Below, in pieces: positions 6,934-15,261 of a stretch of DNA of 64,000 nt (position 1 is its first letter; the number at the start of each line of letters is the position of its first letter). Source of the DNA: Bauldia sp. (lineage in GTDB: Bacteria; Pseudomonadota; Alphaproteobacteria; Rhizobiales; Kaistiaceae). A program made the position numbers and the translations under genes. The stretch covers positions 1,922,001 through 1,986,000 of the forward strand of contig JBBCGQ010000001.1 in NCBI GenBank assembly GCA_037200845.1, written 5' to 3'. The notes beneath the pieces are model-generated. The model was not told where the DNA came from and made no database searches. It worked only from the letters and a program-made list of their open reading frames with translations.

Positions 6934-9090
6934 TCAGCGGAGTGCCGCCTCCCCGAAGTCCTCGTAGATCGTCGCCATCGCCCGGTACTCGGGACCGGCC
7001 TGGTAGCCGCCCAGCCACAGCGCCTCGTCGTTTGTCAGTGGCTCGCCACGCTTCATGCGCGCGAGCAGATCGAGCGCCCGCGCGAAGCGCCGCTCCCGTG
7101 TCTCCGGCATGGCGATGATGTTGGTGGTCGGCTCCGCCTGCAGCTCGGCGTGGAGCTCCGCGGCGCGGCCGGCGAGTGCAACGGCGGCGATCGGTGCCGC
7201 CGCTTGGGCCGCGGCGGCGATCGCCGGCGTCTCGTGCGCCTCGCTCGGCCGCGGGAAAGCCACCAGCGAGGCGCTGTGCCCCGCCGCCTGACGCCGCTGC
7301 GCGGCGGCCACATCGCGTGGCCCGATCTTTTTCGCCTCGCGCCGGATATCCGCGAGCCGGCCGCTCATCAGCGCCTTCTGCGCAGCGCGCACGCGGCTGA
7401 TGGTCTCGGCCGGATCGAGGCCGGCAAGTTCCGGCGCAATGGCGTGACCGAGGAACGTCTCGCCGTCGGCCGCGAACACGTGGAGGCGGCCGAGGTCGGC
7501 CGGGTCCATGCGGCAGAGTACGTCCTCGCCCGGCATGACCGAGCCGATGAGGTAGTGCGTGCCGTCGATGCGGATGCCGGAGCGGGTAACGCGGCGGATG
7601 CCGTCCTTGCCGGGGACGCGCGCGAGCAGCACCGCGAGCGCCGCGGCATCCTCGATCCGGCGCACCGTGCCGACGTACTCGGCCGCGCGCTGGAAGGGCG
7701 TCGCGCCCTTCAGGCCGTCGTGCGGCGCGTGCGCGTAGATTGTCTCGGCCCACGCGGTCACGTGTGCCTGCAGCTCGGCGACGGTCAGGTCCACGCCGAA
7801 CAGGGCTTCGTCTCCCGTTCCAAGGCGCTTGGCGAAGGCGGTCTTCGCCCTGATCCGCTGGCGATCGGCAACCGAGTGACCGATGAAGCCGGGCAGCGTG
7901 CGCGCACAGTCGCGCTGGAAGGTGCCGATCGCGCGCTCGACGACGCCCTTCTGCTCGGGCGAGAACGGCGCTGCCTTCTCGTGCTCGATGCCGAGCGAGG
8001 CGATCAGGCGCGCCGTCCAGTGGGCGACGAAGTCGGAGCCGTTGTCGCTTTTGATCCGCTCCGGCACGCCCCATGCGAGGATGCAGTTGCGGATCAGCAG
8101 GCCTACCGCCTCGGCGCGCGGCGTTGCCGTCACCAGCACCGAGACCCGCCGCGAATAGACGTCGATGCACAGGTAGATCGACTGGCGCCCGTCGCTCGTC
8201 ATCACGTCCGCCGGCGAGGCGTCCACCTGCCATTCCTCATTGAGGCGATCGGCGCGAGTCGCGCCCGTCGCGACGAAGCGGACCTTGTTCTTGAAGCCGT
8301 CCGGATCGGTCAGGTAGGTGAGCTCATGGCGGTACTCGTGCTTCCAGCCCTGCAGGGCGTGCTGGAAGGTGCGCAGCGGCGGCAGCGGGACGCGCGTTTC
8401 GGCGCCGGCGTCTCGTGCCAGCTGGTTGCCGAAGCGGTCGCTCACCAGGGCGCGGATGTGCTTCGCCGTCAGCAGCGGGTTCTTGGCGAGCATGGCGAGC
8501 GCCACCGAGCGCACGGCGCCGCCCTCGGCGCGTTCAAGGATGCCGGTGCCCTTGCGCGCGGCGCTGCGGTCGACAGCCAGCGACGAGAGCGCACCGCGCC
8601 GCGTCGCCGCACGCCAGCGCGCGATGGTGCGCGGACTGATGGAGCCGACCGCGGCTTTGACCCACGGTGCAACGGGCATCGAACCGCCGTTGAAGAGGTC
8701 GCAGAAGAGCCGGTCGGCGGCCATCACGGAAAGGCCGGAGCCCTTGTGGTGCCGATCGGCCATCTTGGCGATTGTCAGCCGGGCATCGCGCGCCGACTGC
8801 GCGGCGCTGCTGAGCTGCTCCGCCTCGGGCTCGCTCGCGGCCTCCTGCTGCAGCGGCGGCTGATCGATTGCAACGTGGCGGCGGAAGTACGCGAGGCGCG
8901 CCCACGCCGGCAGGAGGTCGATGTGGTACTCCCAGCCACCGCCGCCCTCCGCGCCGACGCGGCGACGCGCCTGCGCCGGCCGGTCGCGCCAGCCGTTGCG
9001 GTCGGCCAACTTGGCAATGCCGCGGGTCGACGCGGGCAGTTCCGGCAATTTCTCGTCGGCGATCTCGCGAGCAGTCAGCCAGAGCTTCAT
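6934..9090 (-). CDS. MuA-like DDE transposase
   Basis: A protein of 718 residues (Mu A is 663). Residues 1-75 form the N-terminal winged-helix that in Mu binds the transpositional enhancer (IAKLADRNGWRDRP). The catalytic core is RNase H-like with Asp290 (WQVDASPAD), Asp349 (IKSDNGSDF) and Glu385 (KGVVERAIGTFQ), a D-D-35-E spacing that matches the family. A Mu-transposase C-terminal beta domain follows (about 490-570) and then an Ala-rich tail and a helical end. It cuts and joins phage ends to target DNA in both integration and replication. The start overlaps the previous stop. Confidence 0.95.
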   Translation of the reverse strand: MKLWLTAREIADEKLPELPASTRGIAKLADRNGWRDRPAQARRRVGAEGGGGWEYHIDLLPAWARLAYFRRHVAIDQPPLQQEAASEPEAEQLSSAAQSARDARLTIAKMADRHHKGSGLSVMAADRLFCDLFNGGSMPVAPWVKAAVGSISPRTIARWRAATRRGALSSLAVDRSAARKGTGILERAEGGAVRSVALAMLAKNPLLTAKHIRALVSDRFGNQLARDAGAETRVPLPPLRTFQHALQGWKHEYRHELTYLTDPDGFKNKVRFVATGATRADRLNEEWQVDASPADVMTSDGRQSIYLCIDVYSRRVSVLVTATPRAEAVGLLIRNCILAWGVPERIKSDNGSDFVAHWTARLIASLGIEHEKAAPFSPEQKGVVERAIGTFQRDCARTLPGFIGHSVADRQRIRAKTAFAKRLGTGDEALFGVDLTVAELQAHVTAWAETIYAHAPHDGLKGATPFQRAAEYVGTVRRIEDAAALAVLLARVPGKDGIRRVTRSGIRIDGTHYLIGSVMPGEDVLCRMDPADLGRLHVFAADGETFLGHAIAPELAGLDPAETISRVRAAQKALMSGRLADIRREAKKIGPRDVAAAQRRQAAGHSASLVAFPRPSEAHETPAIAAAAQAAAPIAAVALAGRAAELHAELQAEPTTNIIAMPETRERRFARALDLLARMKRGEPLTNDEALWLGGYQAGPEYRAMATIYEDFGEAALR

Positions 9091-9533
9091 GGCCGGCTCC
9101 TCGCCACTGCCAGCAGCTCAGCTTTGCGGGCGTCCAACTCGCGCTGGTGCTCCTCGATCAGGTGAAGCTCAATGATCGCGGCATAGCGGCTCGCGACAAC
9201 GGCCTGGCCGAAGGGCTCGGCGACCAAGCCGAGAAGATCGAGGCATCCGGTGACCTCGACCAGCGCCATGAAACGCTCGACGGTGATGCGATGCGTGGTG
9301 CGCGCCTCAGACGCGTAGGCGTTGAGCATCGCCAGCGAGACGCGCTCGCCGAGGTATGCCGACATTTCGTTCGCGATGTCCGCGCGGTCCTTCTTGCTGC
9401 GCTTCAGTGCGATCGCCACGGCGCGCGCAATCTGCGACGCGAGAGAGCCGCCCCGGACTTCGCCTTTGAAGCCGGCAGCGACTGTGGGCGCCGTCCAGGT
9501 CAGGTCCGTGGGGTTGCGGTCGCTCGCCGACAT
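9087..9533 (-). CDS. Phage early protein upstream of the transposase, 148 aa
   Basis: ATG at 9533, stop overlapping the transposase start. A predicted helical domain (residues 28-85) resembles an HTH-type fold (LASQIARAVAIALKRSKKDR and SLAMLNAYASEARTTHRITV), followed by a hydrophobic patch around LLGLVAEPFGQ and a coil of charged residues. Proteins of this shape recur between ParB-like and MuA genes in Mu-like phages of alphaproteobacteria; function unknown. Confidence 0.65.
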   Translation of the reverse strand: MSASDRNPTDLTWTAPTVAAGFKGEVRGGSLASQIARAVAIALKRSKKDRADIANEMSAYLGERVSLAMLNAYASEARTTHRITVERFMALVEVTGCLDLLGLVAEPFGQAVVASRYAAIIELHLIEEHQRELDARKAELLAVARSRP

Positions 9534-10366
9534 CAGCGCTTCGCCTTCCGGCGTTGCCAGTCGAGGAAATCGCGCTCATGCGCGGCAAAGAACCGGTCGC
9601 GCGTCTTGCCCTGCAGGCGGGCGAAGGCGTTCTCCGCCAGCGACCAGTAGCGCTCGGTCTCGGTCGGCTTCTTCCCGCCGTCGAGCTCGGCGATGGCGTC
9701 GGCGACCGAATGCGCGTTGCTCTTGTCGCTGGCGATGACGTCCAGGATGCGCGACTGGCGCGCATCGGGTTCGGCCGCGAGAAGCATCAGATCGGCGCGA
9801 CTGTCCGCGAGCTTGATGAGGCTAGGCGTCACCAGCCGGGCACGGACGGCTGGGCCGATGCCATGGGCGATGGAAACCGCGATGGCGATCGTGCGCTCGG
9901 ACAGCCCGACGCGCTCGGCAATCTCCGCGGCCAGACCAAACTGCACTTTCTGCAGTTTGCTCTTCGCCTGGTCGGAGGTCCGATCGCCACCGCGCCGGCG
10001 AGCTGGGGTTTCCGCCTGCAGGTCGGCGTGCAACTCGGCGATATGGACGGCGCGGTCGAGCTGCGACAGGCTGCGCCCGAGGTTCTCGTGGATGGCCCGG
10101 CGCCGGCGAGCCTTGAGGTCGCCGCCCTTCTCGTCGATCAGGGCGTCGATCGTCTTCCGGCCGCGCCGGCGGGAGCCCTCCAGCCGGTGCAGACCAAAGA
10201 CGAGCACGAAGCCGTCGCCCTCGGCGCCGACCTCGATCGGCTGCACCTGGCCCTCGGCCTCCATCATGGCGCCGATCGTGTCGGCCCATGCGACGTCGAG
10301 CTGCCGCAGCGTGTCCTTCGGGACGCGTACCTTGTCGACGGGGATCGAGGCGAGGCGGCGAGTCAT
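9533..10366 (-). CDS. ParB/Spo0J-like nuclease-domain protein
   Basis: A protein of 277 residues. Residues 1-100 match the ParB N-terminal domain ([47 protein letters not shown]), including the G-x-H-R-x-E type CTP/DNA motif (GLHRLEG). A helix-turn-helix follows (EIAERVGLSERTIAIAVSIA). No ParA partner is nearby, so a classic plasmid-type partition role is unlikely. In a Mu-like early operon it may act as a regulator, a DNA organiser or a nuclease. It overlaps its neighbours at both ends. Confidence 0.82.
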   Translation of the reverse strand: MTRRLASIPVDKVRVPKDTLRQLDVAWADTIGAMMEAEGQVQPIEVGAEGDGFVLVFGLHRLEGSRRRGRKTIDALIDEKGGDLKARRRRAIHENLGRSLSQLDRAVHIAELHADLQAETPARRRGGDRTSDQAKSKLQKVQFGLAAEIAERVGLSERTIAIAVSIAHGIGPAVRARLVTPSLIKLADSRADLMLLAAEPDARQSRILDVIASDKSNAHSVADAIAELDGGKKPTETERYWSLAENAFARLQGKTRDRFFAAHERDFLDWQRRKAKR

Positions 10367-10641
10367 GGGTGGCGCCCACCCTTCGCAACCGCGTATGGCT
10401 CCGGCGACGGACGGCTCTGTCGCGACGGGCGACCGCCTTTCGGCAGCACCGTTGTGACGGTGTAGTTCTTGATGACGTAGGCATGGCCGTCACGAACCGC
10501 AGTCGGTGCCCCGAGCGCCGCGGCTACGCCGGTGATCGCGATGACTTCGGCGCGCGCGCTCTCGATATCGACGCCCTTCACGCGCTCCAGGTAGCGAAGC
10601 AGGGCGTGGTCGGAGACCATGACGGTGCGCGGGATAGTCAT
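10363..10641 (-). CDS. Phage early protein of unknown function, 92 aa
   Basis: ATG at 10641, ends over the ParB-like start. The motif SDHALLRYLERVKGVDIE near residues 10-27 is typical of small proteins found in Mu-like early operons. The C-terminal part (HAYVIKNYTVTTVLPKG) resembles a beta-hairpin seen in small RNase/toxin-like folds, which is only suggestive. Function unknown. Confidence 0.62.
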   Translation of the reverse strand: MTIPRTVMVSDHALLRYLERVKGVDIESARAEVIAITGVAAALGAPTAVRDGHAYVIKNYTVTTVLPKGGRPSRQSRPSPEPYAVAKGGRHP

Positions 10642-11069
10642 GCAGCGACCGCGGGCGCAAACTGCTTGGCGATGCGCGCGATGTCAGCGTCTTCCTCGGC
10701 GGTCGAGGCCGCCGGCGTCGAGGTCATCGGCTTGCTCGCGCGGAGAATGTTGCTGCGGCAGACGCGGAGATCGAGGATGCGCTCCTCGAACCGCTCGATG
10801 AGGCGCTCGCACTGCCGCGCCGCGGCTTCGTCAAGGGCCGCGATCTCGTCGGTGAACGCGACGATCTCCGCTTCGGCGTCCGCAGTGTCGGCAGCGACCG
10901 CGGCGGGCTCGCGCAGCGGCGCCAGCAGGCGACCGCGGTCGATCATGTAGACGCGCAGATCGCCGATGCGGGCCTGGTACCACTCGATCTGATCGTCGAG
11001 CGTGCCGACGATCGCGTCGCTCAATCCGCCAAAGCGGATGCGGAAGACGTCAATCGCCGCCGCCCTCAC
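10638..11069 (-). CDS. Phage early protein of unknown function, 143 aa
   Basis: Start chosen at the GTG at 11069, which overlaps the stop of the membrane peptide gene (GTGA), matching the coupling seen through this operon. The protein is highly charged and helical, with an acidic middle (AEAEIVAFTDEIAALDEAAA) and R-rich helices around residues 95-120. It may form a coiled coil. No family recognised. Confidence 0.58.
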   Translation of the reverse strand: MRAAAIDVFRIRFGGLSDAIVGTLDDQIEWYQARIGDLRVYMIDRGRLLAPLREPAAVAADTADAEAEIVAFTDEIAALDEAAARQCERLIERFEERILDLRVCRSNILRASKPMTSTPAASTAEEDADIARIAKQFAPAVAA

Positions 11070-11248
11070 TGGCCCGCTCCCGCGCGCCACGCGGCGACGA
11101 GATCGCTGACGCCGCCGGCGACGAGGGCCATTGCAACTACAAAGGCGACGATGGCGATCAGCGCCGCGACGTTCTTGACGACGCCGGCGTCAGATAACGG
11201 ATCGAGAACGACCGGCACGGTGGGTCTGCGACGAGGATCTGTCCACAT
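11066..11248 (-). CDS. Small phage membrane protein, 60 aa
   Basis: ATG at 11248, directly after the Cro/Ner-like gene. One strong membrane helix spans residues 24-46 (VKNVAALIAIVAFVVAMALV), preceded by a basic N-terminus. It could affect superinfection or the host membrane early in infection; that is inference from position and topology only. Confidence 0.6.
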   Translation of the reverse strand: MWTDPRRRPTVPVVLDPLSDAGVVKNVAALIAIVAFVVAMALVAGGVSDLVAAWRAGAGQ

Positions 11249-11250
11249 GT

Positions 11251-11523
11251 CTAGAGGGCCTTTCGCTTTGAACAGGACGAACCGCTGCGACGCGAGGTAG
11301 CCTTGGTCGCGTGATGTGGAGCGCCGTCGAAGAGCCAAGCATCGTCCCAGCTTTGGCGGCGACGTATGGCCTCAGCGCGGATGCGGCGGAGTGCGTTGTG
11401 CGACGGTTGCAGGAGGCCGCTTTCCCAACGGGAAACGGTTGGCTGCTTTACGCCCGTAAGGTCGGCCAGCTCCTTTTGAGTGAGCTGAAGGACGTGCTGC
11501 CGAATGTCTCGAATTGGGCTCAT
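11251..11523 (-). CDS. Cro/Ner-like HTH regulator
   Basis: A protein of 90 residues with a lambda-type helix-turn-helix at residues 16-37 (KELADLTGVKQPTVSRWESG). It is the first gene of the leftward early operon and is divergent from the S24 repressor, the arrangement of ner/cro against c in transposable phages. It should bind the palindromes at 11,532-11,574 and turn down both promoters. The C-terminal half is basic and looks unstructured. Confidence 0.78.
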   Translation of the reverse strand: MSPIRDIRQHVLQLTQKELADLTGVKQPTVSRWESGLLQPSHNALRRIRAEAIRRRQSWDDAWLFDGAPHHATKATSRRSGSSCSKRKAL

Positions 11524-11575
11524 GAGCCCAGAGGTATATACCTATAGGTATGGTAACTCAAGAGAAATATACCTA
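11524..11575. promoter_or_regulatory. Divergent early/repressor operator-promoter
   Basis: The gap between the Cro/Ner-like gene and the repressor holds AGGTATATACCT (11,532-11,543), a perfect 12-bp palindrome, overlapped by ATACCTATAGGTAT (11,538-11,551), a perfect 14-bp palindrome, and a further half-site ATATACCT at 11,567-11,574. All share the TATACCT unit. On the minus strand TTGAGT and TATATA are 15 bases apart and may be the early promoter, buried in the operators. This is the expected lysis-lysogeny switch. Confidence 0.72.
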
Positions 11576-12259
11576 ATGGATTGGACGGTCGCGTATACCG
11601 ACGCGTATATCGGCCCGATGGATATCGGCCGGCTGCTGCAGGAACTCCTTGAGGCCAAAAGCTGGAGCCAGGAGGAGCTGGCGGCGCGGCTGCACACCAC
11701 TCAGGCGAATGTTTCGCGGTGGTTGAAAGGCAGGGAGCCGCGCGCTTCCCAGATCGAAGCCATCAGGGATCTGGCGTCGGAGTTGGGTCTGCTGGCCGAG
11801 GCGCCGTCGCGGAGGCAGATTATTCCGATCATGGGTTACGTCGGCGCCGGCGGCGACGTCGATCCCGACTTTGAACAGGTGCCGCCAGATGGACTCGATC
11901 AGGTCGAGATACCCTACATCGTCGGCATCGTCGGAGACCCCATCGGCTTTGAGGTGCGCGGCGAATCGAACCAGCCAAAGTACAGCGCCGGCGAGGTGGT
12001 TATCGTCGAACGCGAGCAGCCCACCAGCATCGATTCGATGATCGGAGACTTCGCCGTCGTGGTGACAGAGACGGGGAAGAGGTACCTTAAAAAGATCATG
12101 GCGGGCCGGAAGGCCGGGACGTTTGACTTGGTAAGTATCAACGCTCCGACGATGGAAGGGGTGCGGCTGAAATGGGCGAGCCCGGTCCGTATACAGATTT
12201 CGAACATCGGCTTGCGTAGACTGGGCGCCATTCAGCGTCGCGCGCCGCCAAAGAAATAA
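11576..12259 (+). CDS. S24/LexA-type phage repressor
   Basis: An HTH (SQEELAARLHTTQANVSRWL) is followed by an S24 peptidase domain. The likely self-cleavage bond lies in YVGAGGDVDP, the catalytic Ser in GESNQPKYSAG and the Lys in GKRYLKKIM. It should keep the prophage silent and be inactivated by RecA-stimulated self-cleavage on DNA damage. Start is uncertain: ATG 11576 (227 aa) has a weak AGAGA upstream, ATG 11618 (213 aa) begins right at the family-typical MDIGRLLQEL but has no visible ribosome site. An in-frame ATG at 11504 would overlap the divergent gene. Confidence 0.85.
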   Translation: MDWTVAYTDAYIGPMDIGRLLQELLEAKSWSQEELAARLHTTQANVSRWLKGREPRASQIEAIRDLASELGLLAEAPSRRQIIPIMGYVGAGGDVDPDFEQVPPDGLDQVEIPYIVGIVGDPIGFEVRGESNQPKYSAGEVVIVEREQPTSIDSMIGDFAVVVTETGKRYLKKIMAGRKAGTFDLVSINAPTMEGVRLKWASPVRIQISNIGLRRLGAIQRRAPPKK

Positions 12260-12264
12260 CGACG

Positions 12265-12717
12265 ATGAGCCGCCTGCTGCAGATTCTCGTCGGTGCCGCG
12301 GCGATCGTCGTGATCATCGCTGCCGCTTTCTATTTCTGGGTGGAGTATGAGGGCTACCGTGGTTCCAATCGTGTGGCCACGGGCGATGGCCTGGTGATCG
12401 ACGGCAGCGACAAGAATCTGTCGGTCGACGATGCCAGGGTGCTGCTGATCGACGTGAGGCGGGATTTTTTTGACCCTGACTCTGCTCGTTTCGCCGGGCT
12501 GAACTACACCGTCAAGAACGGGCAGCCCGATCGCGCCCGCATCTGTGGTCACGTCAACGGCAAGAACCGCCTCGGAGGCTACATCGGCTACCAACCATTC
12601 TTCTATGAAGTGGCCGAGCATTCAGTTGTGATGCTGCCGAGTGAGCTCCGCGATTCCGACGAGGCGGCGCAGGCGTTTCTCGCGCTGGTCGAGGCACTTG
12701 GCTGTCCTCGACCGTAG
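12265..12717 (+). CDS. Membrane-anchored passenger protein, 150 aa
   Basis: Starts 5 bases after the repressor stop, so it is probably expressed with the repressor in the lysogen. Residues 5-25 are a membrane anchor (ILVGAAAIVVIIAAAFYFW) and the rest would be periplasmic. The region ICGHVNGKNRLGGYIGYQPF resembles a small exported domain with a CGxVNxKNxxGGY pattern that I have seen in proteobacterial proteins, though I cannot name the family. Expression from the lysogen and the export signal make superinfection exclusion or host envelope alteration possible, without proof. Confidence 0.65.
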   Translation: MSRLLQILVGAAAIVVIIAAAFYFWVEYEGYRGSNRVATGDGLVIDGSDKNLSVDDARVLLIDVRRDFFDPDSARFAGLNYTVKNGQPDRARICGHVNGKNRLGGYIGYQPFFYEVAEHSVVMLPSELRDSDEAAQAFLALVEALGCPRP

Positions 12718-12808
12718 GCTCCCTTCCACAGCGCGCTTGCCCTGATTGTTCTCCTAGTGCAGCTTTGATCGGGGACTGCCGGCGGGACTCGAAATATCGA
12801 GATCGTCG

Positions 12809-13045
12809 ATGCCTGATAGCGATCCAAACCGCGCGTGGCTGTTCCGGCTCCGCCAGCTCGCGCGCGAGTGCCCGTTGCCCGGACCAATCAGGGTCAACGT
12901 GGGCGTCACCCGGCGGGCGGCGACCGAGCTGCAGAGGTCATTGCGCCGCGATGGGGTGCGGGTCGAGACGATCGACTGCGCCGGCAAGCCGACGCACCGC
13001 ATCGTTCTGGAGGGCATGACGTTCGAGTGGCTCGCCGGCGATTGA
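12809..13045 (+). CDS. Small unknown protein at the phage left end, 78 aa
   Basis: ATG at 12809 with a nearby GAG. Basic protein with a helix around residues 10-20 and a possible HTH-like stretch (VNVGVTRRAATELQRSLRRD), ending in a beta-rich tail (HRIVLEGMTFEWLAGD). It lies 91 bases after the membrane protein and is the last gene before the candidate transposase sites. No family recognised. Confidence 0.5.
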   Translation: MPDSDPNRAWLFRLRQLARECPLPGPIRVNVGVTRRAATELQRSLRRDGVRVETIDCAGKPTHRIVLEGMTFEWLAGD

Positions 13046-13090
13046 GCGGGCTCTACACCCGTTTGAACCGCCGTCGAAAGACGTTCTCGC

Positions 13091-13205
13091 GTTCCAACCT
13101 CTCAGCGCGCGGCTCTGCGGCTCTGCGGCTCTGCGGCCCTAGAGCCGCCTTGCGTTCGCTAAGGTTGGCACCGTGGCGGCCTGCCACCGCCTGCAGTTCC
13201 AACCT
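13091..13205. repeat. Three CCAACCT boxes and a GGCTCTGC tandem repeat
   Basis: CCAACCT occurs at 13,094-13,100 and 13,199-13,205, each inside a longer GTTCCAACCTCTC match, and inverted at 13,162-13,168. Between them GGCTCTGC is repeated three times head to tail (13,111-13,134). The repeated boxes next to the phage end may be a second class of transposase or enhancer sites, or remnants of duplication. Confidence 0.55.
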
Positions 13206-13235
13206 CTCGCCGCCGGCGCCGTCACCTTTGGCGGT

Positions 13236-13372
13236 TTCCCGCCATCGCGCCGTTTCGGCTTGCCGCCTCGCGGCGCCAGTCGATGCCATTCGAACTTGCG
13301 CGTCCGATTTCGGCCGCCCGCGCTCTCGGTCCCGCTTTTCCGCGGGAAACCGCCTGTTCCCGGCTATTCCCG
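13236..13372. other. Candidate MuA-type end-binding sites (CGGGAA cluster)
   Basis: CGGGAA lies on the minus strand at 13,367-13,372, 13,357-13,362 and 13,236-13,241 and on the plus strand at 13,343-13,348. The two outermost copies are 10 bases (one helical turn) apart and point into the phage. The same hexamer clusters at the edge of the other phage element (62,221-62,308). Mu-type phages have several transposase sites near each end, which this resembles. Confidence 0.5.
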
Positions 13373-13465
13373 CCTCCGGCGCCACGCCACGCTCACTGCC
13401 ACCTCAATCTTGCGCGTTACACGCATCGCGGTTTTGGGGAGGGGTGTGCCTCAACAGACGCCGCT

Positions 13466-14838
<1,373 letters not shown>

Positions 14839-14842
<4 letters not shown>

Positions 14843-15099
14843 TCCGCGTCCCGATCGCCAGGCCCCTCTTCGCCACCCTCGAACAATTGCAGCGGCGCAC
14901 CCGGCATGATGGTGGAGATCGCGTGCTTGTAGACAAGCTGCGAGTGTCCGTCACGCCGAAGCAGGACGCAGAAATTGTCGAACCAGGTGACGATGCCCTG
15001 CAGCTTGACGCCGTTGACCAGAAAGATCGTCAGCGGAGTCTTCTGCTTGCGAACGTAGTTGAGGAAGGTGTCCTGAAGGTTTTGTGCGCGGTCCGCCAT
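14839..15099 (-). CDS. hfq: RNA chaperone Hfq
   Basis: A protein of 86 residues with the Sm fold: [20 protein letters not shown], then [20 protein letters not shown], and the Sm2-type [10 protein letters not shown] motif. It forms a hexamer that pairs small RNAs with mRNAs; in related bacteria it also affects nifA and nitrogen control, in keeping with the ntr genes upstream. A short acidic tail ([13 protein letters not shown]) follows the core. It has its own 160-base upstream gap and is coupled to hflX. Confidence 0.98.
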
Positions 15100-15242
15100 T
15101 TTTGTCTCTTGAGGTTCGATGCCTCGGGAGGCTTCAGTCGCGTTCTTGGGTCAACGACCGGGTAGACGATCAGTTTGACGGGTGTTGCCCATGCCGTCAC
15201 TAGCAAATCTGAGGCCATACCCTCGGTCGAGGCACGATTTTC

Positions 15243-15258
15243 CTGACCAATTGGTCAG
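15243..15258. promoter_or_regulatory. 16-bp perfect palindrome between dat and hfq
   Basis: CTGACCAATTGGTCAG is a perfect palindrome 3 bases after the dat stop and about 145 bases before the hfq start. It looks like a repressor operator of the GntR or TetR style for hfq-hflX, or less likely a small hairpin ending the dat transcript (no T-run follows). Confidence 0.45.
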
Positions 15259-15261
15259 ACT

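Larger units (their letters stand above)
1..13420 (-). mobile_element. Mu-like transposable prophage, early half
   Basis: Genes for a DDE transposase (MuA type), its ATPase partner (MuB type), GemA, DUF3164, a Mor-like activator, a Cro/Ner-like protein and a divergent S24 repressor identify a Mu-like phage. Early transcription runs leftwards; lysis starts with the endolysin at the left edge and the head and tail genes must lie beyond position 1. The repressor end of the phage is on the right. The exact junction with the host is not resolved: the last candidate transposase site ends at 13,372 and the hflX stop codon is at 13,466, so the boundary lies between them. The early genes show no obvious frameshift, so this half could be functional. 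Confidence 0.93.
13046..13465. other. Phage left end and junction with host DNA, no gene
   Basis: These 420 bases hold no convincing gene. The left two thirds carry repeated motifs described separately; the last 90 bases before the hflX stop codon contain the host junction. The phage should end in CA on the plus strand here; several CA dinucleotides between 13,384 and 13,457 are possible and I cannot choose between them. Confidence 0.6.

Noticed and set aside
6868-9165. A 765-codon open frame antisense to the transposase
   Set aside because: High GC at third positions of the transposase gene opens the opposite frame; composition is Arg/Ala/Val-rich without any motif.
13111-13134. GGCTCTGC repeats as a possible CRISPR or iteron origin
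   Set aside because: Three 8-base units without spacers are too few and too short, and no replication gene is next to them.
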